Below, piece after piece: positions 51,054 through 61,078 of a stretch of DNA of 64,000 nucleotides (position 1 is the first letter of the stretch; every line of letters begins with the position of its first letter). Origin of the DNA: Diadema setosum (lineage: Eukaryota > Echinodermata > Echinoidea > Diadematoida > Diadematidae); NCBI GenBank assembly GCA_033980235.1, contig CM067059.1, positions 20,757,494 through 20,821,493 of the forward strand, given 5' to 3'. The notes beneath the pieces are model-generated. The model had not been told where the DNA came from. It searched no databases and saw only the letters and a program-made list of their open reading frames with translations. Both the position numbers and the translations under genes were made by a program.

Positions 51054-52914
51054 TTGTTTTTAAAGATTGTGTTACATTCTTGAAAACCACCATGGGTTCC
51101 AGACCAAAAATAGACAGATATATATTTTTGATAATAAATATGCAAGTTGTACTGTACACGTCGTCCCCTGAATGGATATTGTAGTTATAACACAATCCTT
51201 GCTGCATGTCACGGACGTAACTACCCGCGTCACAGTTTGTTTGTTTGTTTGTTTGTTTGTTTTTTCCCGAATGCCGTATATCATGTCCAGGTATCGGAGA
51301 TGGTGGAAACGAACTGGGCATGGGTAAGGTGAAGGCGAAGACTGCCGTGCACGTTCCTATGGGGGACCAAATAGCCTGCACGGTAGCAACGGACTACCTC
51401 ATCTGTGCAGGGGTGAGCAACTGGGGCGGCTATGCTCTATCCGTGGCGCTGGCCGTTCTTCGCCTCTGCCCCATACACGATCGGTACAGGCGCCGCGCCG
51501 TGGGCGTGCCACCCACACAGGAGGAAGTACTGGCAATCATCTCAGCCACGCCCACCGTCAACAAGGTGGGTGGACCACCAGGTGCCATGACATTTGCTCC
51601 TGCGACAATTGCTCCCATGAAATATCTGCACGCTCAGGCAAACATAAATTCTACCCACAAACATAACCCTAACCCTAATCCTAATCCTTACATCAAACTA
51701 AACATAAAACCCTATCATAACCCTAATCCTAACCTTAAGTCCTTGGAGAAAAATACGACCTAAACATATTGTCCCAGGAGCAAATATCGCGTCACCGGAC
51801 CATTGACATCGTTCTTATCAAGGAAAATTATTATTATTGAAAATTAACTGGGACCCTGCGTTATTCCTATTTAAAATGAAAATGTCTTGCTCTGCTCTGT
51901 GGTCGTTAGAAATGCACTGTCAACTAAAAGATAAGGCAAGGGCTGCGCTGCAGTCCTGTATAGAATGATGATGAAAAAAAAAATGAAGAAAAAAAGTTCC
52001 GTGCGAATATGGTTTGACTGGTGTTTCCGTGCAGACGTGTAGTGAATTTTAGATTAATGTGCCTCACGGGGCTATGTTGTATCTTCATTCCCATGTGTCA
52101 AACTGCAACAATAAGATTGTTTTAGTCATAAAATGTTGTTACTACAATCACAATAGAATCATCTATAATTATATCATATAAGCGCTCATAAACGGTCATA
52201 ACGAAATTTGGATATAAAGGGGAAAAAAATCGCCGGTAACGTGCTCTTCGTTAACGGAAGTGCACTGTATCAGAAAGTGCCCTCTAAAGCTGCATGGCAT
52301 GATCAAATATTGAGGTTCCTCCTCTTGAAATAGATTAGAGACTTATTGCAGAATAGTATACCCTGTTTTTAAGGCAAGCATATCGAGTGCTCCCTCTACC
52401 AAAAACTAAATGAAACAAAACAAAACAAAAACCGATTTTTAGTGTGAGAATGCGTCCAAAAAAAAAAACTAGTAAACAACCACTGAACACTTTGTCGTAC
52501 AATAAAATTTGCCAGAGGTCACATGAACCCATTTTTGTGTTTCTTGTTCTTCTTTCCCTTCTCCTTCCTCTCCGTCTTTTTTTTTTATCGTGTTATTCTC
52601 TCTCCTCTCCTCTCTCTTCTTCCACTCCGTCTTTTTTTTTTTATCGTGTTATTCTCTCTCCTCTCCTCTCTCTTCTTCCACTCCTCCTCCTCCTTCTCCT
52701 CTTCTTCCTCGTCCTCCTCCGTCTTCTTTGTGGTCTTACTTTCTTCTCCATTCCCTGTCCTCTTTGCCCTCTACAGGAGGAGAAGGTGCTACAGACGCTG
52801 GTGGATCTTGGATTCATGGATGCCTCGGGAGAGGTCAAAATGGCGGTCGACTGGCTTCCCTTCCATGACGTCCACGCCAAGAAGATCCAGGATATAAGCA
52901 ATGTTTTACTCTAA
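38499..52914 (+). CDS. DGLUCY: DGLUCY, mitochondrial D-glutamate cyclase, 12 exons, complete
   Basis: Exons: 38499-38546, 41256-41409, 42697-42850, 43718-43919, 44466-44616, 45269-45388, 46475-46663, 47354-47620, 48826-48942, 50436-50690, 51291-51565, 52777-52914. The sum is 2070 nt, 689 aa, with all phases consistent (human protein about 620 aa). Vertebrate DGLUCY converts D-glutamate to 5-oxo-D-proline in mitochondria. Residues 1-33 lack acids and are rich in Lys/Arg/Ser, as in a mitochondrial presequence. Residues about 45-280 are a DUF1445 hydro-lyase-type domain: RKEFREGKHFQCPVAGLCKG, FGCSFSFDEALLLAGIPLR, HGAPMHIGDPAVIG, PVFWPCGVT (260-268). Residues about 340-640 are the DUF4392 domain: TGFP (370-373), ESDGPPGA (383-390), GIGDGGNELGMG (553-564). 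The two-domain order matches animal DGLUCY. Exon 10 starts at 50436, not at the AG nearer the cytosines, because only this keeps frame. Introns contain a LINE relic and several foldback elements. Confidence 0.94.
38623..39187 (-). mobile_element. CAGGGAGGTG element, copy B, 565 bp, 7-bp target duplication
   Basis: Inverted relative to copy A and shorter through internal deletion; both flanks carry AAAGAAC. It lies in DGLUCY intron 1, 76 bp after exon 1. Confidence 0.9.
39480..40030. repeat. Array of GAGACGTCTC-type palindromes
   Basis: GAGACGTC, GACGTCTC and TCCGCGAC recur many times, densest at 39596-39770 and 39905-40020, separated by 130 bp of ordinary sequence. Lies in DGLUCY intron 1. 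Confidence 0.85.
41865..41940. repeat. (ATT)n with embedded (AGCATT)4
   Basis: Microsatellite in DGLUCY intron 2: nine or so ATT units, four AGCATT units, then ATT again. Confidence 0.9.
42461..42629. mobile_element. Pogo/Tigger-like miniature element
   Basis: Ends TGCACTCCCGCTATAACGAA and, inverted, AGTCAACTCCCGTTATAACG. The CTCCCGTTATAACGAA end is typical of pogo-type miniature elements. The right end is 67 bp before DGLUCY exon 3. A related fragment is at 52195-52271. Confidence 0.7.
45495..45674. mobile_element. 180 bp miniature element with perfect 22-bp ends
   Basis: Left end TACTCTCTAAATTCCTTAGA and its inverted copy match over 22 bp. TA at each tip may be the target dinucleotide. 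Lies in DGLUCY intron 6. Confidence 0.85.
48031..48397. mobile_element. Foldback element, family TTAA-2, copy 2 (inverted)
   Basis: TTAA at both ends (48031-48034, 48394-48397), with inner sequence colinear to the reverse complement of 2959-3330. Lies in DGLUCY intron 8. Confidence 0.85.
48994..49593 (-). pseudogene. LINE ORF1-like relic in DGLUCY intron 9
   Basis: Two minus-strand frames: 49405-49593 begins MASKGGGTGARRKVKYGE, and 48994-49395 holds a coiled-coil stretch followed by ELYSRRNCLRIYCLAEFP. This resembles the L1-type ORF1 signature (LE..SRRNNLRI.G..E). The two parts are out of frame with each other and the product is short, so it is a broken copy. Confidence 0.6.
51663..51737. 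repeat. Interstitial telomere-like tract in DGLUCY intron 11
   Basis: ATAACCCTAACCCTAATCCT repeats, degenerate, broken in the middle by CATCAAACTAAACATAAAA. Confidence 0.7.
52574..52776 (+). repeat. 200 bp pyrimidine tract with 55-bp tandem duplication before DGLUCY exon 12
   Basis: A 55-bp unit starting CCGTCTTTTTTTTTTATCGT is repeated directly, followed by CTC/CTT repeats up to the acceptor CTACAG. It forms an unusually long polypyrimidine tract for the last intron. Confidence 0.85.
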
Positions 52915-53418
52915 GAAGCAGTAAATCGGATTGGTCTTGGACCGACAGTTCGATCCCCCGCGGGTGCCTTCGTGATTCATCAGCATGGCTGTATCTTTGA
53001 TTGCTCTTTCTGCAGTCACTCATTATCATTTTCTAACAACTCATCATCACATGCACGTACCTTTTACTAACATGATGAAATGATATAACCATCGTGTCAA
53101 GGCTATCATACTCGAAAACCACCCTTTCAAAAAAACACGTACGCTATTCACGGTACTTTTTAGAATCACATTATACAAACACGCTAAACAAAAAAGAAAC
53201 AGCATCATGAAAACCAACTGTTTTTAAAACTCAGTGGATTTGGAACGTTAAACGTTCAGGATGTGCTAGTATAAGTTTCGTATAATTTGAAATGTTCCAT
53301 GAAATGGATTTTAAGTATAGTTTTCATAACCAGCGATTTCAGTTTGTGTCGGGAGTATACTTGTCTCATATTGCAGATTTCAAATTCATGAAATTCTTCC
53401 GTCCAGTTGTTTTTATTG

Positions 53419-53645
53419 CAACTGATGAACAAAAATCCCTACATCGACGTAAATAGGCACTTAATTGACCAGTGTTTTAGTTGTAGCCATGACAAAAGAA
53501 ACCATGGGCATACAATGCTCGGGAAGGATTCGAACGTACGAACCCCCTGATCTCCGGACGTCGTCTTATCCACTAGACCACCGAGCTTCTGGCTGACAGC
53601 CAGTGCTGGTTCTACGTCGATGTAGGGTAATTTGTTAATCAGTTG
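53419..53645. mobile_element. Foldback element enclosing a tRNA-like sequence
   Basis: Arms 53419-53451 and 53613-53645 are inverted copies (both contain CCCTACATCGACGTA next to CAACTGAT). The 70-nt tRNA-like sequence lies between them. Confidence 0.75.
53517..53586 (-). tRNA. tRNA-like sequence / tRNA pseudogene
   Basis: Minus strand starts GCTCGGTGGTCTAGTGGATA and ends CGTTCGAATCCTTCCCGAGC. Six acceptor-stem pairs, a good D arm (GTCT/AGAC), a box A match (TGGTCTAGTGG) and a near box B match are visible. The anticodon and T stems are badly mismatched, so it is probably a degenerate or tRNA-derived element. No reliable anticodon. Confidence 0.5.
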
Positions 53646-56600
53646 TATTGTTGAAGATTTCTTCACCAGAAATCACATTTCTTCCATGCCAGGGAAGGAT
53701 TTGACAATGACAGCATCTTGTCACAGTCATGCCAAACCCCTTACAGATAAGTATTTCCATTTTCGCCTGGTTCACCTCGGAATGATCCAGTAGCTATCCT
53801 TCGGACCTTGGCATAGATTTCTCGCAAGGACTGATGTGTCACTGGCTTTGAATCAATTTCAGACAAACATGCGAACGGAAGGGGGTGGGGGCTGTATTTG
53901 GAGGATGAAAACTCCCATTTTTTCTTCAGAAAACGCCAAATCATTTTATGTTTTTTTTTCTCAAAGCTGAGTGACTCCTGGTAAAGATTCAAATTCATCT
54001 CTGAAATGTGTCAGATCTGCCCGAGTACAACGCGAAAAGACAAGGCATTAGAAGTGAGCGAAGAAATTTAATGTCAGCTCATTTTGATAGTTAGGGAAGT
54101 CATACGCTTTTTGCAATGGACGTATAACGTCTTCCACATTTTAGAAATCAAACGGCAATTCACCGCATATCTTAAAATGCAGACAAGGAAATCATATCAT
54201 TTAGACACTACAATTCAGTTGCCATCATTTAGCCTATAATTAATGTTTTATTATGTGTTATTTTATGATTTTGCACAACGTATCATTATGTAGAAATTGG
54301 TAAAATTAAAATGGATTTTTAAAGCATATAGGCCTAATTGTATTTTTTTTTTAATCAAGTTGGCGCTTTACGACTCGGGGGAAAAAACTACCTATAATCC
54401 TTAGTCTCGAAGTACAACCAAATGATACCATAAAATATGCGTAAAATATATCGTGATATGAATATATTTTCTGTTCGATAAACATTTCTGAAAACTTATC
54501 ACTTCCTTAACTGAAGCCATGAAGAGAACATCCGTCCGCCAGGTGAAATATACAATTTTCTTTTCTTTTTTTCTGAGTGGATTCTGTCTGTTGACTGAGA
54601 GACGTAGTTAACACATTACTTCGGGAGCTTTGGAAGTATAGACATGCTGTGTTTGATCAGTTTTAAAAGTGAATTTTTAAAGACGTTCTTTAGGTTTGAG
54701 AAGACTCAATTTAAACAAAAAATTTCTCCGTGTGAATTGACTTGAGAGCCGTCAATCGCTCATTCACTTATTCGTTGTGACTTGTCTGTTGATGATGTGT
54801 GTGAAAATACACGTTGCAGCTCAGCGTGCATCTGCCTTGCATTAAATGCAGTTACGCTCTGTTACATGTAATAATGTACATGATATTGATGAGTTTCTCT
54901 GTTTATTTGTTGTTTACACTTGTTTTGTGGCGTGACGTTTGTTTCTCATAATACATGTAGTAAGCTAATATTTTACTGGAGTGACAGTGAGTGTCGTGTT
55001 TCATGTGCTTGCGCGTGTTTGTAAGTTTGAGCTTCGAACGCAATTGAGCGATCGGCTAGTCGACCGACGTTTTATAGTCTCTCTGATTATAGTAGTGCTT
55101 ATAGTGATGATCTTTTATTTTCCAACTCTGAAGTCAGAAAACATGTTTGCATTGAATCCAAGGTCCATGTAGGCAATGACTATCACAATTCACAACTTGG
55201 CATTTTGCCATTGGCTATAGGTACATACAGTATATTGGAAAGAAAATATTTGAAGATCTTCATAAACAGCCTTTGATTCTTACTGGTATGTTATTGTTTA
55301 CAGTTACAACAAGTTCAAATTTGTATCTGTGTACAGGATTGCATACCACCATTGGGAAGATACGTAGTGTAGTGTTGGCAGAAAGTAAGTAAAGGTAACA
55401 TGCAAAGGGCGAGGTACAATAGATAGTCTTCTTGGAAGCAGGCTTTCCTCTCCCATACATCATGCAAGATGATTTATTTTAATCCCAACCCATACTCATT
55501 TATCCAAACTGAACATTTAAGTGCATTCCACTTTTTTCTAATGTCATTATGATTCGATCACTTAGATCTTACACACACCATTTTGATAGTGAAACGCCAC
55601 ATACGGATGTATTTTTACTGATTAAAAAAAGAATCTGAATAGACTGTCTGATTGTCCTAAAATATCATCGACATCGACAGTTTCTGAAGTAGAGAGAGAG
55701 AAAAAAGTAAATATGCAGATCGAGGTTCAGGAGTTGTATAAGACTGTATATCACAGCTACTTACGTGCAAATTTGCTTTCATGGTACACCTAATGGTTGT
55801 TTATACATGTTCATGTATACCACCTGTTGTGTGGCGTCTTCGAGATTTACAATGTTTGACATCGGCAAAATTGGCGCAGCATTTTACATGTGGAGTGGAG
55901 TTGGTGTACCTGTTATTTTTATTCACGTTCCCGTATACAACGTCAAGGTCTATCGGCAATTCGCTTCGTCGTACCACTTAAAAGTAGAACCCGACTCCAC
56001 GCCGGGATGCTCGTAAAGTCAGACTGAATGCAGTGAAAATTGATTAAAAAACTTTTACCTTCAAAACATGTACATTACGGGGAGCTAAAGCTTCACAGTT
56101 TCATGAAAAAAATACATTGTATCAGGCATAACACATACCATGGAAGAATACTGTTATGAGGCGATAACCAAGTTTCTCCATAGAAAGACTCAGCAATCGC
56201 ATCCGAACACAATCCATTATGTCTTTGAATAAAAATCGCATGACATTATCTTATAACATAATTTGGTGACAAATTCCTTTTAGATAGACTGTTAAATGAG
56301 TATTGCTAAAGTTCTTTGGTGAGACAGGTGTATAATGTACAATTTCTTTCATTTCAAGTTTGTTGTAATGTTTACAGAAGTTATACCTTTGATGAAGAAA
56401 GGGGGTGCTAATTCATCAGACAAATTAAGTGCAATCTATTATTTTTTTTTAAGTTTCGGAATCTATACAAAACATCAAAAATGAATCATTCTTTAATACC
56501 TATCATGGCTGGCTGAAGTGCGACTCGTGCGGCAATGATGATTCTATGGTGGTGTTGATGTTTTTAATGGCAGTACTTAATTCTTCCTTTTTCTCCTTCA

Positions 56601-57159
56601 TGTTTTGGTTTGTAACAGCATATCATTCCGAAGGTGCGAGGGTCCGAAAATGGAAAGGAGTTCATTAATCCGAAAAAGAAAAAAGAAAAGATTCGTATAA
56701 AATCCGAAAATTCGGATAACGGATTTAAACGGAAACACGAAGTTTGTGAGTGGGGAATAATAAACTTTCAACATAAATGGCATCAACCTTTTTTTCCTTA
56801 TTCTTCTTTTTCTTCTCTTGTATAGTGGAGATGATAATGGTAGTGATAATTGAAGAGCCGGTGTTATTCCAACACTCTTAAGGAGCATCAACTCAGAAAA
56901 AATGGCACATCATGGCAAAAAAAAACTGTGACAAAACAAAAAACAAAACAAAAACAGCAACCAATATAAATATTTCAACGTGACTGTTAAATTGATAATG
57001 AATTATTGATTTGAATTCAACAAAAAGATCATGAATTTTTGAAAACGCGAAAAAACGTCATGGACGTGTTGTTCATATCTCATTTTGCGACATTTTTGCG
57101 TCCTTTCAATTCGTCCTTTCAGTTGCGTCCACTCAATTCAATCGACCTTGTGAGGCAAA

Positions 57160-60100
57160 TTAAAAGCCAGGTACAGCCTCCATGTACTCACAGTCACTAC
57201 GTATGCCCGCTGAGGATGTACTCTCAGAGGCGTTGTGCAACTGACATATTATTATTCCTTCCCGTTTAAATAGTTGCCCATAAATGCACTGGTTTGTGGC
57301 GAGACACGCGCTTGCGCAACCAATCCAAGACGATGATTGGACGATCCCGATCACGTGGTCACCTAGACAGGCCTCTGGATTCGCTCGGCTCATCCGTCTG
57401 AAGAGGCGCTGTCGTTTCCAAGGTCCAGCTGGTGAAAAGGATGTGGTGACTTTTGTCAGTTATGCTGTACAAATGCCTTTTCATGCATATGTGTTATTTA
57501 CATCATCGGAGTTGATACAGCATTTCAGATCCACATAAAATTATTATTTTTTGTAGTGCTGCGCAATTTCTAACTGGAAGTACATGCATACTTATCACGA
57601 TTGAACGAGTCTTTTTGTAGGCCTAATGATAGCGCATCAGATGTAGATTGTTCACTTTGAACAGCCAAAAAGGATGAGGATTATTGATGTCAGAAGAATT
57701 CCATCTTCTAACATTTTACCAAGAGGGTTTAAAGCCATCTTTGACTGAATAGTAAGGTGCTGATGTCCAACTGCAGGCATATTCAGTCATGTAAGTTTCC
57801 TGAACTTTTTATGTGTCTTACGGCATAAGCACAGCATATAATTTTGTGCCAAGTTGTAATTTTCTTCGAATTTCCACACTAAGCTCCGCCCATCGCCTGA
57901 AATTCTAAGAAAATTACAACTTGGCACAAATTATATGCTGTGCTTATGCTAGAATCTTAAAAATGACAAAAATGTAAGACTTTTGCTCATTCCTCAACGG
58001 GGAATGCAACAAGAGCAAAGAGAAATAACCACGATATTATGATGTCTTCGGTAATGAAAGCACTTGGGATGAATTCGGGAAAATTCGGCAAAGTTTTCAC
58101 TGTAAAATGGATCAATCTAACAGCAGCAGACGACGTGTCATAGCTAAAACAAATGTATTAAGTGCATTCGTTGCTACTGAAAAAGAGGTTAAATTACTTC
58201 GAATTAGGCTAATTGTGATATTCTTCGAAAGAAAAGGTGGCACAGAACGCTACACCAGTACCCAGCTTAGAAACCATCACAGGAAAGGCATATCTAAGTT
58301 TTTAGAAGGCAAGGGCCATCGCATTTTCGAATTTGAAAAGCCCGCCTGACAAGGAAATGCTGACTATGACTTTAGCCAAAGTGTTCGGGGCTGGCACGTG
58401 CATGAGAGACATGGAATTTTACCTTTTTATTTGATAGATTGTCGTTACTGTTGATGTTTTTAAAGAAGATCATTCAAATGACACTGAAAAGCGTTAAATT
58501 CACTTTGCATTGGTATGGCATTTATCCCTGCTAAATATCATTACAACGCTCACTTAGGAAAACCGTTATTCCTTTGAATAACGGCGGTGAGTTGGCTCAG
58601 TCGGTAGCGCGTCTGCCTCATGATCACGCGCCCCGGGTTCGAACCCGAGTCTGGGCTGAGCAATGTTGTGTGTAAGCATACCGTCCCCTCTAGCAAGAGG
58701 CAAAACAGTCTGTCCCTCAGATAGGACATAAAATGGAGGTCCCGTGTATGAGAGAGTAACAACTCGTGCACGTAAAAGATCCCGCTTCATTCATTCATCG
58801 CAAAGAGCAGGGTGTTTAACCCGGTGAAGTGGTCCCACCTCACATCCAGCTGGACCCCATGGAAGACCAGCTTAACATAGCTGAATATGGGCTATCCAGC
58901 CATCTTCACAGATGGAAAATGAACAAACAACAAACAATCTGTATTGCCTCCAGGACATAGTCCACTTTTGCTAGCTGAATCCATTCAATGACGTCACAAG
59001 ACAGGCGCGGTCGGCAAGTTCCGGTAGGGTTTCGAAATAGAAAGAATTTTATTCTTCTCGCCTTATATTGCACAAATTTTCCGTGGGGCTGGGAATTGTA
59101 TTAATTGGGTCTCGCTTAATCTCTTTTTGCAATTTCGATATTCTTCGTGTTTAATATCTTTGAATGGGCAGTTTAAACGGTAGTTTGAGACATTGCCTTA
59201 AAAACAAAAAAAACAAACAAAAAACAATCCAAGAATGACTTCATTGGACAATGGACCCACATTGACTCCAACGATTGCATGAATGCAGATGGAACGTGGT
59301 AGACAAAGGTATGACTTTAGAAAATAATAAATGTGAGTTGATTAACAAACACAATTGCTACACGTGACATTACAATGAAATGTGTATCTTGGTAGGCTTA
59401 CATATGAAATATATTTCGATCGATAAATCGATACAATCCCAGAGCTCTCTCTCTCTCCCCCCCCCCCCCCCCCCCCCTCTCTCTCTCTCTCTCCCTTTGT
59501 TCGTGTCCGACTCACCAGGTTTCATACAGAGAGGAAGTTTTTCTTCATTGCATCTCAGGTCATTGAAAATTCCCTCAGAGAAACTTCAATGCAGTCTTCA
59601 TTTCCACCGGCATTATCTTGATGAAAGGGACCCCAATCTTCAGAAATCGAGTGGAAAAAGACAAGTTACAAATGTGTACTGCTGTTCAGATTAGAGACGA
59701 ACGGAATCATTATTAGCCTCTGACGAATAACAAGGTTTTAGTTTTTTTTTAACGCAAGAAATACTTTTTATTCAGCATTCATTGTAAACATAGAACGTGT
59801 GTATGTCGATTTGGGTTACAGCTCGTTATTCCGAAGGTTCGTTATTCCGAAGGCTCTTTATTCCTAAGATTCGTTATTCCGAAGGTTCATTGTTCCGAAT
59901 TTCATTTTCGGATTAACCAATCTTCGGAATAACGAACCTTCGGAATAACGCCACAAATTTTCGGATTAACGAACCCTTTTTCATTTTCGGATTAACGAAC
60001 CTCTAGGTATAGGGAATTGCGTGTTTCGGATTAACGACCTTTCGGAATAATGACCCTTCGGAATAGCGAACCTTCGGAATAACGAACAGCACCCGTCGAT

Positions 60101-61029
60101 TTGACCATTACTTTTACTTTACTTCATGTTTACAAAGTGATTAATGTTGACCAAATTGAATTTACATCAAAGTGGTATGCTTTACAATCTTTTTTATCAG
60201 GAATCACCCACATTTTTGGTTCTTTTTTTTTATCTCGGCTGCAAATCGTATACGTAATCATAGATAAAGGTTTATTTCAACTCTTGAATTATGCCATTAG
60301 AATATAAAGCATCAAAAAACGAATGAAGGGATTTAAAATTTCAATATCTCAAACTTCCATTACATTAACACTACTTCGATTTATTGTAAAGTGCAGTGTT
60401 CTCCCAACAATTATATTAATTTATTTCAGCTTTGTTCGTCTTTATGTTGTGTTTGGTAATTGTGAAGGTCGTGCACATGCATGTGTTTTGTAACATGTTT
60501 ATGAGTGTAGGCCCTATTTTCTCTCATGGTCCCATGATTTGGTGAATTCACACGATAAGATTGCATCGGAAAATCTGCTGTTCAGGCAACCTCGTTATAA
60601 CACGGTATCTATGTATCTTCGTCCGCAGAACCTTGTGAATAACATGCTACGGAGTTTCGCTCTCTCGATTGATGTTATGGCAAATCTGTGATTATCCTTT
60701 TCAAATACCTCTTTCAGACGACTTGGTAGGTTTGCAACTCTCCGTAGTCCACACCCGATGATAAGAAAGCGATCGGTATATAGTTTGTCATTAATGTAAA
60801 CCGAATCGCAGATATTCTTTCTATTCTTTCCTCTCATTCTTTTTTTTTCTTTTGGTTTTATTCTCTCATCTCATTAATATTGCAAGTTCTCGAGGTGGGT
60901 TATTGCTGTTGACATGCACTTTGACCAAGAGTCTGGGGTATTCCAGTTTCAAGTCCAAGTCAAGCGCGATCAAAAGACCAATTCGCAACTTCCGACGATT
61001 CTCGGTCTCACTGTGTCACTCAAGGCGTC

Positions 61030-61078
<49 letters not shown>

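Larger units (their letters stand above)
52915..57159. other. Intergenic region downstream of DGLUCY
   Basis: DGLUCY 3' UTR and intergenic DNA. No further exon is supported. It contains the tRNA-bearing foldback at 53419-53645 and a fragment of the TCCGAAAA/TTCGGA repeat at 56625-56715. Confidence 0.5.

Noticed and set aside
52444..52776. N-terminal extension of the DGLUCY last-exon frame
   Set aside because: Low-complexity translation of the pyrimidine tract; the acceptor CTACAG at 52771-52776 explains the real exon start.
55765..56016. 83-codon plus-strand frame with hydrophobic stretches
   Set aside because: No ATG at its start and no recognised family; the overlapping second frame is equally long.
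58107..58349. 80-codon ATG frame, basic product
   Set aside because: No recognisable family, no splice or promoter support; cannot be told from chance.
60595..60837. 80-codon minus-strand ATG frame
   Set aside because: No similarity recognised and no gene context; left out as a gene.
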